Position numbers and translations under genes: made by a program. Shown piece by piece: positions 33,326 through 41,833 of a stretch of DNA of 64,000 bases; position 1 is the stretch's first letter; each line of letters starts with the position of its first letter. The notes under the pieces are model-generated. The model had not been told where the DNA came from and searched no databases. It worked only from the letters and a program-made list of their open reading frames with translations. Source of the DNA: Labrys sedimenti (lineage in GTDB: Bacteria; Pseudomonadota; Alphaproteobacteria; Rhizobiales; Labraceae); contig NZ_JAXOUF010000006.1 in NCBI RefSeq assembly GCF_034424805.1, positions 186,001-250,000 on the forward strand. Reading direction: 5' to 3'.

Positions 33326-35305
33326 TCACCCCAAACGCTGGCGTGCCTTGGCGCTGGCGCCGCCGATCAGGCGGTCGGCGATGATGCCGATGAAGGCGAT
33401 GGCAAGGCCCGCAACGATGCCGCGGCCGGCATCCGCCTTGGCGAGTGCGATGAAGACCTCCTGGCCGAGGTCGCGCGTGCCGATCATCGCACAGATGATG
33501 ATCATGCTCAGCGACAAGAGGATGGTCTGGTTGATGCCGAGCATGATCTCCGGCAGCGCCATCGGCAGTTGCACGAGACGGAAGGTCTGCCAGCGCGTGC
33601 AGCCGGCCGTCTTGGCCGCCTCGATCAGGGTAGGAGGCACCTGGCGCAGGCCGTGATTGGTGTAGCGGATTGCCGGCACGATGGCGAAGGAGACCGTGGC
33701 GATCAGGGCGGTGACGTCGCCGACCCGGAACAGCATGACGATCGGGATGATGAAGCAGAAGGACGGCAGGGTCTGCAGGGTGTCGACGATTGGTTCGATG
33801 ATGCGGAACATACGATCGCTGCGCGAGGCCCAGACGCCGATGGGCATGCCGATCAGCATGGCGAGGACGGCCGAGACACCACAGAGATAGACGGTCGACA
33901 TCGTCTTCTGCCACAGGCCGGACGAGGCGCAGAACAGCACGAGGAGGCCGATGAGGAGGGCGAGGCGCCAGCCTGCCAGCCGATATCCGGCCAGCACCAG
34001 CAGCACCAGTGCGGCGAGCCAGGGAATGGCCTCGCAAAAGGCCCGGATAGGGTTGAGCACATAGACCAGCAGCCCGACGCGCAGAGCTTCGATCACGTCG
34101 AAGAAATGCACGGTGATCCAGTCGACGCCGGCCTTCCACCAGGGCGCGGTCGACAAGGTCCAGCCGGGCGGGATCTTGGCAAGAGCGGGCAGGACGAGGC
34201 TCGCCAGCGTGGTCGCAGCCAGCACGGCCAGGGCCAGGACGAGATGGGGATGGCGGGCGACGAGCCCGCTGCCCTCATGATGCACGGGCCGGCCCCCGCG
34301 ATAGGCGAAGGCCTGCGAGAGGCGGTCGAGGGCGATGGCCAGCACCACGATGGCGAAACCCGCCTCCATGCCCTGGCCGATCTTGAGGGCACGCAGGGCC
34401 AGCAGCACGTCATAGCCGAGCCCGCCCGCGCCGATCATCGAAGAGATGATCACCATGTTGAGCGCCAGCATGATCACCTGGTTGACGCCGACCATCAGCA
34501 AAGGGCGCGCCGTGGGGATCAGCACGCGCCAGAGTTTCTGGCGCGGCGTGCACCCCGCCATCACGGCAAAATCGGCGATCTCGGAGGGGATGCGCGACAA
34601 CGCCACCATGGTGGCCCGCACCATCGGCGGCGTGGCGAAGATCGAGGTGGCGATCATCGCCGAAACCGGGCTGTTGCCGAACAGGATCAGCATGGGGATG
34701 AGATAGGCGAAGGTCGGGATCGTCTGCATCAGATCGAGCGCCGGCGTGACCACCAGTTTCTCCAGCCTGGGAAAGCGCCAGGCAGCGATGCCGAGCAGTA
34801 GGCCCGTCAGTACGCAAAGCGGCACCGAGATCAGGATCAGGGCGAGGGTGAGCATGGCCCCCTGCCACTGGCCGAACAGGGCGATATAGCCAAAACAGGC
34901 TGCCATCAGCGCAGCAAGTCGCAGGCCCCCCGCCGCATGGCCGGCAATGATCGTAGCCGAAATCACGCCGAGCCAGGATAGCGTTGGAAGCAGGAAACCC
35001 CACAACTTCAAGGGCTTGGCTAGTAGTCCGAAAGCTATCTGGAGGGGGAGGTCGAGGACAGAGGCGCTTGCCCGCGTCAGCCAGCTCAGATTGCCTTTCA
35101 TCCAGGCCATGAGGGCCGACATCCAGCCCGCGAAGGGCACGATCCAGTCGTCCGGCCAGGCGGAGAGCCAGCCCGCATTCGACCTCATGAGGTAGAGCGC
35201 GATGGCGAACAGGAAAGCGAGGCACCAGATCGCTGCCCAGACCGTTACCCGGCCGCCGGTCGATGCATGCGGCTGCGTGAGGGAAAGGGGGGCTGGCTTG
35301 CTCAA
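33326..35305 (-). CDS. Glycine betaine/proline-type ABC transporter permease, fused double-permease form
   Basis: 659 residues, about twice the usual ProW/OpuAB permease. Two complete BPD_transp_1 domains are present, each with its own coupling loop: EIADFAVMAGCTPRQKLWRVLIPTA (about residues 240-265) and TLIEAAKTAGCTRWQTFRLVQLP (about 555-580). Each half also carries about six membrane spans. One polypeptide can therefore supply the whole membrane pore. ATG overlaps the ATPase stop by 4 bp. Third gene of the binding-protein, ATPase, permease operon. Confidence 0.92.
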   Translation of the reverse strand: MSKPAPLSLTQPHASTGGRVTVWAAIWCLAFLFAIALYLMRSNAGWLSAWPDDWIVPFAGWMSALMAWMKGNLSWLTRASASVLDLPLQIAFGLLAKPLKLWGFLLPTLSWLGVISATIIAGHAAGGLRLAALMAACFGYIALFGQWQGAMLTLALILISVPLCVLTGLLLGIAAWRFPRLEKLVVTPALDLMQTIPTFAYLIPMLILFGNSPVSAMIATSIFATPPMVRATMVALSRIPSEIADFAVMAGCTPRQKLWRVLIPTARPLLMVGVNQVIMLALNMVIISSMIGAGGLGYDVLLALRALKIGQGMEAGFAIVVLAIALDRLSQAFAYRGGRPVHHEGSGLVARHPHLVLALAVLAATTLASLVLPALAKIPPGWTLSTAPWWKAGVDWITVHFFDVIEALRVGLLVYVLNPIRAFCEAIPWLAALVLLVLAGYRLAGWRLALLIGLLVLFCASSGLWQKTMSTVYLCGVSAVLAMLIGMPIGVWASRSDRMFRIIEPIVDTLQTLPSFCFIIPIVMLFRVGDVTALIATVSFAIVPAIRYTNHGLRQVPPTLIEAAKTAGCTRWQTFRLVQLPMALPEIMLGINQTILLSLSMIIICAMIGTRDLGQEVFIALAKADAGRGIVAGLAIAFIGIIADRLIGGASAKARQRLG

Positions 35306-36378
35306 GCGGCGGTCCTGCGCTGATCGCTGCCGGTCAGGATGTCGAGCACGGCATCGGGCATGACTTCGCCCAGTAGGACGCCCGTGGGATCGCGGACGGC
35401 GAAGGGAGCCGCGGCGGCGATGATATCGGCAGCGAAAGAGGAAACCTTGTCCGTCGGGGCGAGACTGCCGGCATAGGCGGAGCCTGGCCGGGGAGGGCGC
35501 ATGAGGCCATGGGCGGAGACCACTTTCGCCCGTTGGACATCGCGGGTGAACTCCGCGACATAATCGGTTGCGGGCCGCGTGACGAGTTCCTCCGGCGTGC
35601 CGGTCTGGATGATGGCGCCATCCTTCATGATGGCGACGCGATCGGCGAGGCGGATCGCCTCGTCGAAGTCATGGGTGATGAAGACGATGGTCTTGTGCAG
35701 CACCTTCTGCAGCCGGACGAGTTCGTCCTGCATCTCCCGGCGGATCAGCGGATCGAGCGCGGAGAAGGGTTCGTCGAGGAACCAGAGTTCCGGCTTGGTG
35801 GCGAGGCTGCGCGCGATGCCGACGCGCTGCTGCTGGCCGCCCGAGAGCTCGCGCGGATAGAAGCCCTCGCGGCCGCGCAGGCCGACCAGGTCGACCATGT
35901 CCTGCGCCCGTTTCAGCCGTTCGGCCTTGGCGATGCCCTGGACTGCCAGCGGGAAGGCGACGTTCTCGATCACGTTCAGATGCGGCAGCAGGGCGAAGTT
36001 CTGGAACACCATGCCCATCTTGTGCCGGCGAAGCTCGATCATCTCCGCTTCGCTGGCCTTGAGCAGGTCCCTGCCGTCGAATTCGACCGTGCCGGCAGTC
36101 GGTTCGATCAATCGGGCCAGGCAACGCAGCAGCGTGGATTTGCCTGAACCGGACAGGCCCATGATGATGAAGATCTCGCCTTCATGCACGGTCAGGCTCG
36201 CCTCGCGCACGGCGGCGACCAGGCTTGCCTTGGCAAGGTCCTCATCCGTCGGTCGCTGGCCGTGCCGCGCCAACTCGCGGGCGGCATTGGGGCCGAAGAC
36301 CTTCCAGACGTCACGGCAGGCGAGCTTCACGGCTCGCGTGGCGGCGTCCGAGCCCGGCGAAGGGGTCGCGCCTTGCAT
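35302..36378 (-). CDS. Glycine betaine/proline-type ABC transporter ATP-binding protein
   Basis: 358 residues. Walker A MGLSGSGKSTLLRCLARL, Q-loop FQNFALLPHLNVIEN, signature LSGGQQQRVGIARSLA, Walker B LWFLDEPFSALDPLIR, His switch FITHDFDEAIRLADR. The N-terminal VWKVFGPNAARELARHG region is typical of ProV/OpuAA. The C-terminus is shorter than a full tandem CBS regulator: only a degenerate CBS-like end (DPTGVLLGEVMPDAVLDIL) is seen. ATG 36378 with AGAGG upstream. Overlaps the permease gene; 110 bp after the binding-protein gene. Confidence 0.92.
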   Translation of the reverse strand: MQGATPSPGSDAATRAVKLACRDVWKVFGPNAARELARHGQRPTDEDLAKASLVAAVREASLTVHEGEIFIIMGLSGSGKSTLLRCLARLIEPTAGTVEFDGRDLLKASEAEMIELRRHKMGMVFQNFALLPHLNVIENVAFPLAVQGIAKAERLKRAQDMVDLVGLRGREGFYPRELSGGQQQRVGIARSLATKPELWFLDEPFSALDPLIRREMQDELVRLQKVLHKTIVFITHDFDEAIRLADRVAIMKDGAIIQTGTPEELVTRPATDYVAEFTRDVQRAKVVSAHGLMRPPRPGSAYAGSLAPTDKVSSFAADIIAAAAPFAVRDPTGVLLGEVMPDAVLDILTGSDQRRTAA

Positions 36379-36409
36379 CGATACCTCTTGAATGCATCGG
36401 GTAACCAAC

Positions 36410-36431
36410 GGGCGGATCTTCGGATCCGCCC
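36410..36431 (-). terminator. Intercistronic hairpin between binding-protein and ATPase genes
   Basis: Perfect 9-bp stem GGGCGGATC / GATCCGCCC with a 4-base loop (CGAA on the transcribed strand), in the 110-bp spacer. There is no T-run, so it more likely stabilises the upstream binding-protein message or attenuates the downstream genes than fully terminates; binding proteins are usually made in excess over the membrane parts. Confidence 0.6.
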
Positions 36432-36488
36432 GCAACGACGGCGTCAGCCGCGGGGCATGGCGGGTCCGTCACCGCCTGCCGTAGGGGT

Positions 36489-37460
36489 TCACTGTGCCCA
36501 GGTTTTCCAGGTTGCTTCGTGATCGGTGACCCACTTGGCCGCTACCTCGTCCAGGCTCTTGCCTTCGAGGTCGACCTGGCCGCTCAGCTTGTTGAGCTCG
36601 TCGGTTTCGATCGTGTAGGCCTTGGCGACCTTGTAGGCCACGGGCCATTTGTCCTTCATGCCGGACCAGGCATATTTCCAGATCTCGCCATGCGGCTTGC
36701 CGCAGTCATATTTGGCATCGGGGTTGGTACCCCATTTCGGATCGGTGTAGCAGGCCGGCTCGTATTCGGGGAATTGCACCCACTCGCCCTGATATTTCGC
36801 CGTGGCCCAGTGCGGCGAATAGATCCACAGCATGATCGGCGCCTTGCGCTGATAGGCGGAATCGAGTTCGGCGAACATGGCGCCATCCGTGCCGGCATGA
36901 ATGACCGTGAAGGGCAGCTTCAGCGCTGCCACGCGTTCGTCATCGAAGCCTTCCCAGGTCACGGGCCCACCGAGATAGCGCCCCTTGGGCGCGGTATCGG
37001 GCGTGGAGAAGGCTTCAGCGCATTTCGGGTCCAGCAGGGCCTTCCAATCGGGCAGGCCGGGGCATTTCTCCTTCATATAGATCGGGTACCACCACTCCTC
37101 CTTGGCCTTGGGGCCGAGCTTGCCCAGGCGTTCGGTCTGCTTGGTGGCATCGGAGGCCTTCATGGCCTCGCCGGCGGTGGTGTCCCAGAATTCGACGCCG
37201 AGGGTCAGGTCGCCATTGGTGAGGCCGGTGGTCAGGCTGGAGAGATAGTCCGCGGTCGGATATTCGACGGTATATCCGAGCTTTTCGAGGATGCCGCCCA
37301 GGATCTTGGCGTTGAGGTTGACGCTGGTCCAGTCGAACAAGGCAATCTTGATGGGATCCGAGGATTCCGGCGAGGCAGCCGAGGCCGGTGAAATCCCCAC
37401 GAGCAAAGCGAGCGCCGCGGCCGCAAGGCCGCTGCGTTGAAATACTTTCAGGCAGTCCAT
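36489..37460 (-). CDS. Glycine betaine/proline-type ABC transporter substrate-binding protein
   Basis: 323 residues, OpuAC-like. Signal peptide of about 30 residues (LAAAALALLVGISPASA), then a type II periplasmic binding fold. Aromatic residues that form the quaternary-amine cage in the family can be placed in IKIALFDWTSVNLN, VEFWDTTAG, WWYPIYMK and IYSPHWAT. ATG 37460 has GGAAGG 9 bp upstream; the GTG at 37469 overlaps that site and is rejected. First gene of the uptake operon; exact ligand (betaine, choline, proline betaine) is not certain. Confidence 0.9.
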   Translation of the reverse strand: MDCLKVFQRSGLAAAALALLVGISPASAASPESSDPIKIALFDWTSVNLNAKILGGILEKLGYTVEYPTADYLSSLTTGLTNGDLTLGVEFWDTTAGEAMKASDATKQTERLGKLGPKAKEEWWYPIYMKEKCPGLPDWKALLDPKCAEAFSTPDTAPKGRYLGGPVTWEGFDDERVAALKLPFTVIHAGTDGAMFAELDSAYQRKAPIMLWIYSPHWATAKYQGEWVQFPEYEPACYTDPKWGTNPDAKYDCGKPHGEIWKYAWSGMKDKWPVAYKVAKAYTIETDELNKLSGQVDLEGKSLDEVAAKWVTDHEATWKTWAQ

Positions 37461-37758
37461 GATTGGCACCCTTCCGTCTCTCTGAATGGCCGGCAGGCGC
37501 TTGTGCCTCTTGTGAGCGAACTCTGTTGCCCGGGGTCTGTCGCCACTGCCGATCGTGAAAGTGTGGCCCAGAGACCGCTCTTGGGCAAGTTATTTTCGTG
37601 CCAAGAATATTGGCTATATTTCAGAATGTTACTGATACCTCTTTGGGCGCTTTGCTCGAAAAGGCGGCGCCCGCTTCATGCCGGATTCGTGCGGAGTATC
37701 GATGGATACTGCACCGGGATTTCACGGTGGGACCAATGCGCCTGCATCGAGGCTGCAA

Positions 37759-38592
37759 ATGCGCCTGCCAGGATTGGGCATGGCAATGCTCAGGCTCTTC
37801 CTTCGCGAATTCTGGCTGTTCGGCCTCAAGCAGGCCTGGGCCTGCCTGTTCGGCGGCTCCTTCCTCGCCCTGATCCTGGCGACCCGCTTCTATTATCCCG
37901 AAGGCGCCTGGCTTGGCCGCTACGATTTCCTCTGCTTTGCGGCTCTAGGCATTCAGGGCCTTCTGCTGGCGCTCAAGCTCGAGACCTGGGAAGAGGCCGC
38001 CGTGATCGCGGTCTTCCACGTCGTCGGCACCATCATGGAGATCTACAAGACCCAGGCCGGTTCCTGGGCCTATCCCGAGCCGAGCCTGCTCAGGATCGGC
38101 GAAGTGCCGTTGTTCTCGGGCTTCATGTATTCGGCCGTCGGCAGCTATATCGCCCGGGCGGCCCGCCTGTTCGACTTCCGCTACAGCTGCTATCCGCGCA
38201 TGCGCTGGACGATCCTGCTGGCCGCGTTGATCTATGTGAATTTCTTCACCCACCATTTCCTGCCGGACATTCGCCTCGGCCTGTTCGCCGCCATCGGCAT
38301 CCTGTTCTGGCGCACGCAGATCTATTTCACAATGGATCGCGAGCCGCGTTCCATGCCCCTGCTGGTCGGCTTCTTCCTGGTCGCCTTCTTCATCTGGATC
38401 GCCGAGAACATCGGGAGTTTCGGCCAGGTCTGGATCTATCCCAACCAGCGCCATGGCTTTGCCCTGGTCTCCCTGGGCAAGCTCGGTGCCTGGTATCTGT
38501 TGATGATCGTCAGCTTCGTGCTGGTGTCGCTGGTGCACCGGCCGGTATTGCTGAGACGTGCTTCCCGCCGACCGGAGCCTATTGCCGGCTGA
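37759..38592 (+). CDS. DUF817 family integral membrane protein
   Basis: About 277 residues with seven to eight hydrophobic segments. The block LREFWLFGLKQAWACLFGG, then LETWEEAAVIAVFHVVGTIMEIYKTQAGSWAYPEP and IWIAENIGSFGQVWIYPNQ define DUF817; no function is known. Conserved Glu, His and Trp in membrane segments hint at a transport or enzymatic role. Starts ATG 37759 (GAGG upstream) or ATG 37780 (AGGA upstream). Its 3' end overlaps the convergent thioesterase gene by 14 bp. Confidence 0.85.
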   Translation: MRLPGLGMAMLRLFLREFWLFGLKQAWACLFGGSFLALILATRFYYPEGAWLGRYDFLCFAALGIQGLLLALKLETWEEAAVIAVFHVVGTIMEIYKTQAGSWAYPEPSLLRIGEVPLFSGFMYSAVGSYIARAARLFDFRYSCYPRMRWTILLAALIYVNFFTHHFLPDIRLGLFAAIGILFWRTQIYFTMDREPRSMPLLVGFFLVAFFIWIAENIGSFGQVWIYPNQRHGFALVSLGKLGAWYLLMIVSFVLVSLVHRPVLLRRASRRPEPIAG

Positions 38593-39097
38593 GCGGCGCC
38601 GGGGTTCGTATGGCGCGGCCGACGATTTCGGGGGTAGGCAGATAGCCGTGCGAGGTGCGCATCTCGGCAAGATTGTCGATGATGTCGCAGGGGAAGGGGG
38701 CCACCCGCCGGGTCGCCATGTCGATGTTGAGGGAAATCAGCTCACAGGTCGCCGACACCCAGCCTTCGGTGGCGTGGCAGAGTTCCTCATAGATGTGCAG
38801 GCGCTTTTCGTCATAGCCGACCAGTTGCAAGCGCACCCGCACGGGGTCGTCGAGGTGAAGTTCACGCTTGTAGATGACATGCACTTCACCTGTGAAGAAA
38901 GACATGCCTCGCTCGCGGATGTAATCCTCGCCCAGACCGACGAGCGACAGCGCCTCGCCAAGGGCGTTGTCGAACAGCACGTGATAATAGGCCATGTTCA
39001 GATGGCCGTTATAGTCGATCCAATGCGGCTCGATGCGCATCTGCGAGGATACGAACGGCGCGAAGAACAATGCCGGCAATTTGCTGGTGTCAAACAT
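38579..39097 (-). CDS. Acyl-CoA thioesterase-like protein, 4HBT hot-dog fold
   Basis: 172 residues. The motif HWIDYNGHLNMAYYHVLFDNA (about residues 26-46) is the 4-hydroxybenzoyl-CoA-thioesterase pattern with the catalytic Asp and the Asn-Gly-His turn; FFTGEVHVIYKRELHLDDPV and RLHIYEELCHA complete the single hot-dog domain. Probably hydrolyses an acyl-CoA; chain length unknown. ATG 39097 preferred, GTG 39109 possible. Confidence 0.85.
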   Translation of the reverse strand: MFDTSKLPALFFAPFVSSQMRIEPHWIDYNGHLNMAYYHVLFDNALGEALSLVGLGEDYIRERGMSFFTGEVHVIYKRELHLDDPVRVRLQLVGYDEKRLHIYEELCHATEGWVSATCELISLNIDMATRRVAPFPCDIIDNLAEMRTSHGYLPTPEIVGRAIRTPAPLSRQ

Positions 39098-39143
39098 CTC
39101 CGCCCCCACGCCACAAAGTCTTCCGCCCTCTCAATCCACTTCA

Positions 39144-39199
39144 AACTGAATATCCGAACCTGTTGGGCAGGCTCGGATATTCAGTTCGTTTCAGAACTG
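39144..39199. promoter_or_regulatory. Overlapping inverted repeats upstream of the lactate dehydrogenase-like gene
   Basis: AACTGAATATCCGA (39144-39157) is exactly inverse to TCGGATATTCAGTT (39173-39186), with a further CCTG/CAGG pair inside. The right arm also overlaps a second pair CAGTTC (39182-39187) / GAACTG (39194-39199). The two stems cannot form together, as in switch-like leaders; a dyad operator for a regulator is equally possible. Confidence 0.5.
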
Positions 39200-39307
39200 T
39201 CCGCACCGAACGGGGGCGGATCGATCACGATCACGATACCCTCTGGCGCAAGCCTTCCAAGTCAGTGTATGCCAAATGGCTCATACCTCAAGAAAAAGTA
39301 GCATATT

Positions 39308-40720
39308 ATGGTCAATTCCGGCGCAAATTCCCGGCGCTACCAGCCAGAAGATCTGTCCGCCGTCTGCGATACCCTTGCCGGGCAATTCGGTCCGCGCTTT
39401 TCGGCAGGCCAGGCCCTGCGCGACCAGCATGCGAGCACGCTGACCTGGCTGCCGGCGCAGGCGCCGGATGCCGTGGTCTTTCCCGAGAATGAAGGAGAAG
39501 TGGCCGATATCGTCCGGCTGTGCGCCCGTCATGGCGTGCCCATCATTCCCTATGGCACCGGAACCGGCCTGGAGGGGCATGTCAATGCGCCGGAAGGCGG
39601 CATCTCCGTCGACACCAGCCGTATGAACGCCATCGTGGCCGTGCATGCCGAGGACCTCGATGCCGTGGTGCAGCCAGGGGTCACGCGCAAGCAGCTCAAC
39701 GACTATCTGCGCGACCAGGGATTGTTCTTCCCCATCGATCCCGGCGCCGACGCTTCCCTGGGCGGCATGGCGGCGACGCGTGCTTCGGGTACCAATGCCG
39801 TGCGCTATGGCACCATGAAGGACAACGTCCTTTCGTTGCGCGCGGTGCTGGCCAATGGCGAGATCATCTCGACGGCGAGCCGCGCCAAGAAGAGCTCGGC
39901 CGGCTATGATCTCACCCGTCTGCTCGTTGGTTCGGAGGGAACGCTCGGCCTCATCACCGAAGTGACGTTGCGCCTGCATGGCATACCCGAGGCTATCAGC
40001 GCGGGCGTCTGCCCCTTCGGCAGCGAGAAGGCTGCCTGTGATGCGGTGATCGCCACCATCCAGTCCGGGCTTGCCGTGGCGCGCATCGAACTGCTCGACA
40101 CCTTGATGGTGAAGGCAGCCAATGCCTATTCCGGTCTCGGCCTGCCAGAGACCCCGATGCTGTTCCTGGAATTCCACGGCAGCGACGCCGGCGTGGCCGA
40201 GCAGGCCGAGCGCTTCGGCGAAATCGCCGCCGAGTTCGGCGGCGGCCCTTTCACCTGGGCCACCAAGCCCGAGGAGCGCACCAAGCTGTGGGCGGCGCGC
40301 CACAATGCCTATTGGGCGGTCAAGTCCATGTGGCAGGGGGCCGAGATCGTCGCCACCGATGTCTGCGTGCCGCTGTCGCGCCTGGCCGAATGCGTGGCCG
40401 AAACGCGACGGGACATCGATGCCACCGGCCTGATCGCCCCGATCGTGGGCCATGTCGGCGACGGCAATTTCCACGTGCAGCCGATGATCGACATGAGCGA
40501 CCCCGGCGAGATCGCCGCCTGCGAGGGCTTCCTCGAAAGGCTGGTGGAGCGGGCGCTGGCCATGGAAGGCACCTGCACGGGCGAGCATGGCGTGGGGCAG
40601 GGCAAGCGCAAATATCTCAAAGCCGAGCATGGCGCCCCGGCCCTGGCAGCAATGCAGGCGATCAAGCAGGCCCTGGACCCGGCAGGCATCATGAATCCCG
40701 GCAAGATTTTTCCTGATTGA
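39308..40720 (+). CDS. FAD-binding oxidoreductase, D-lactate dehydrogenase (cytochrome)-like
   Basis: 470 residues. PCMH-type FAD domain: VPIIPYGTGTGLEGHVNAPEGGISVDTSRM (about residues 78-107), DPGADASLGGMAATRASGTNAVRYG and LLVGSEGTLGLITEVTLRL. C-terminal FAD-oxidase domain with IVGHVGDGNFHV (metal-binding His residues) and TCTGEHGVGQGKRKYL. This is the LDHD/Dld2-type family oxidising D-2-hydroxy acids such as D-lactate or D-2-hydroxyglutarate and passing electrons to the respiratory chain. Substrate not assigned. Its leader holds overlapping inverted repeats. Confidence 0.9.
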   Translation: MVNSGANSRRYQPEDLSAVCDTLAGQFGPRFSAGQALRDQHASTLTWLPAQAPDAVVFPENEGEVADIVRLCARHGVPIIPYGTGTGLEGHVNAPEGGISVDTSRMNAIVAVHAEDLDAVVQPGVTRKQLNDYLRDQGLFFPIDPGADASLGGMAATRASGTNAVRYGTMKDNVLSLRAVLANGEIISTASRAKKSSAGYDLTRLLVGSEGTLGLITEVTLRLHGIPEAISAGVCPFGSEKAACDAVIATIQSGLAVARIELLDTLMVKAANAYSGLGLPETPMLFLEFHGSDAGVAEQAERFGEIAAEFGGGPFTWATKPEERTKLWAARHNAYWAVKSMWQGAEIVATDVCVPLSRLAECVAETRRDIDATGLIAPIVGHVGDGNFHVQPMIDMSDPGEIAACEGFLERLVERALAMEGTCTGEHGVGQGKRKYLKAEHGAPALAAMQAIKQALDPAGIMNPGKIFPD

Positions 40721-40782
40721 GCGGGCAGACCAGGGTCTGACGCTCGTTCGAGCAGCCGGTTTCCGGGCCCCTGCAAAAAGCA

Positions 40783-40817
40783 ACAGGCGGATGCTCCCCG
40801 TGGAAACATCCGCCTGT
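40783..40817. terminator. Probable bidirectional terminator between convergent genes
   Basis: Perfect 11-bp stem ACAGGCGGATG (40783-40793) / CATCCGCCTGT (40807-40817). On the minus strand it is followed by TGCTTTTTG, on the plus strand by a loosely T-rich stretch. A second perfect hairpin, GGCACCCG-TC-CGGGTGCC, lies at 40835-40852. They sit between the dehydrogenase gene and the small exported protein gene. Confidence 0.7.
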
Positions 40818-40941
40818 CGTCTTCATTCATCTTGGGCACCCGTCCGGGTGCCTGTCGAGCCTTGCCTGCGGCCAGGCCCAGCTCTGTTTGTTCAAGGATA
40901 GTACCGGCCCGGTCCCTCCCAGCCGTGGAACCTATCCTCTC

Positions 40942-41241
40942 CTATGGCGTCACCACCACCGGCTGACCAGCGGCCTTTCCTTCAGTAGCGTCCTTGGGTT
41001 TGACACGGACGATGATCGGCATCGTCAAACCGGAAGGGACGGGCCGGCCGTCGAGATAGCCTGCCTGCTGTGTTTGCTTGTCCACCGAAAGAAATACCAG
41101 CATGTTCGCGGCTGCTACACGGCTTGTCGGCTCGCTACGGGCCAACGGAGACTGCCCCGTACTAGTCCCAACCGTATAAAAGCCTGCGCCGAAGACACCT
41201 AACGCCAATACGACTCCGACGGAGCTGATCAAGCGTAACAT
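40942..41241 (-). CDS. Small exported or membrane-anchored protein of unknown function
   Basis: 99 residues, not recognised. The N-terminus (MLRLISSVGVVLALGVFGAGFYTVG) is a signal peptide or anchor; the rest begins with a Ser/Thr/Ala-rich region and ends in a short beta-rich domain (ANMLVFLSVDKQTQQAGYLDGRPV...MPIIVRVKPKD) with a Pro/Val tail. A strong AGGTGG sits 8 bp before ATG 41241, which supports a real gene. It could be a SAF-like or pilus-assembly fragment, but nothing decisive is seen. Confidence 0.6.
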   Translation of the reverse strand: MLRLISSVGVVLALGVFGAGFYTVGTSTGQSPLARSEPTSRVAAANMLVFLSVDKQTQQAGYLDGRPVPSGLTMPIIVRVKPKDATEGKAAGQPVVVTP

Positions 41242-41833
41242 TGTGTACCCACCTCACTGAAAGCGAGAGATACCGTTCCTCTATTGACGCGACGCTGTTG
41301 TGACGAACGGCCAGGAATTCGACCGCCCCTTTTTCGCCCGCTGCTCATTCTTTTGTGTGGGAGCATCCAGGCACAGCCCAGCCGGTTCATGCTTTAGCAT
41401 TTATCCCGGCGGCGGATGTCATAGCACAAATTTTGTACGGGTCTTAATGAAATCTAAAGAATTGGTGAAAATGTGAATATGCCGGGTCGTTCGTAAGACA
41501 ATTGCGGGCGAATCTGTCCATACTCAATTCTTTGCGGATGATTCTGGCCTTATGAGGTCGCCGGTTTGCGGCCTCGTCTGGTGACCTGGGACCACAGTTT
41601 CTCCCTGTTCCCGGTTTCGTCTCGCCTTGGTTTTCGCGTATGGTCGGAACTGGCCGGGAGGGGCTCGATGCCGGATCCACCATGCCGCCAGCGGCGGGTT
41701 TGGAGTGTCTGCCGGTTCGGGAGCAAAGCGTGTTTTGACAGAACGCATTTTGCTCCAACGATTTGTTTGGACGCATTTTGCGATTCTTGACGATAGGGCT
41801 GGATCGCAAAGGGCTTTGGAAAGGACGTGCGGC
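41242..41833. other. 592-bp spacer upstream of the AsmA-type gene
   Basis: No gene. It holds the divergent control regions of the small exported protein and the AsmA-type gene, an 11-bp palindrome ACAAATTTTGT (41426-41436), a consensus TTGACA hexamer (41735-41740) without a good -10 partner, and a copy of the TTTGCGATT palindrome (listed separately). The block ACGCATTTTGC appears twice (41743 and 41771 regions). Confidence 0.5.
41777..41810. repeat. TTTGCGATT-type intergenic palindrome, copy 2
   Basis: TTTGCGAT (41777-41784) and ATCGCAAA (41803-41810) flank an 18-base interior; same outer arms as the copies at 13676-13709 and 52040-52084. It lies 24 bp before the AsmA-type start codon. Confidence 0.7.

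Noticed and set aside
33569..34801. A 410-codon open frame within the permease gene on the other strand
   Set aside because: It is a shadow of the double-permease gene; its His/Asp/Gln-rich translation has no family features.
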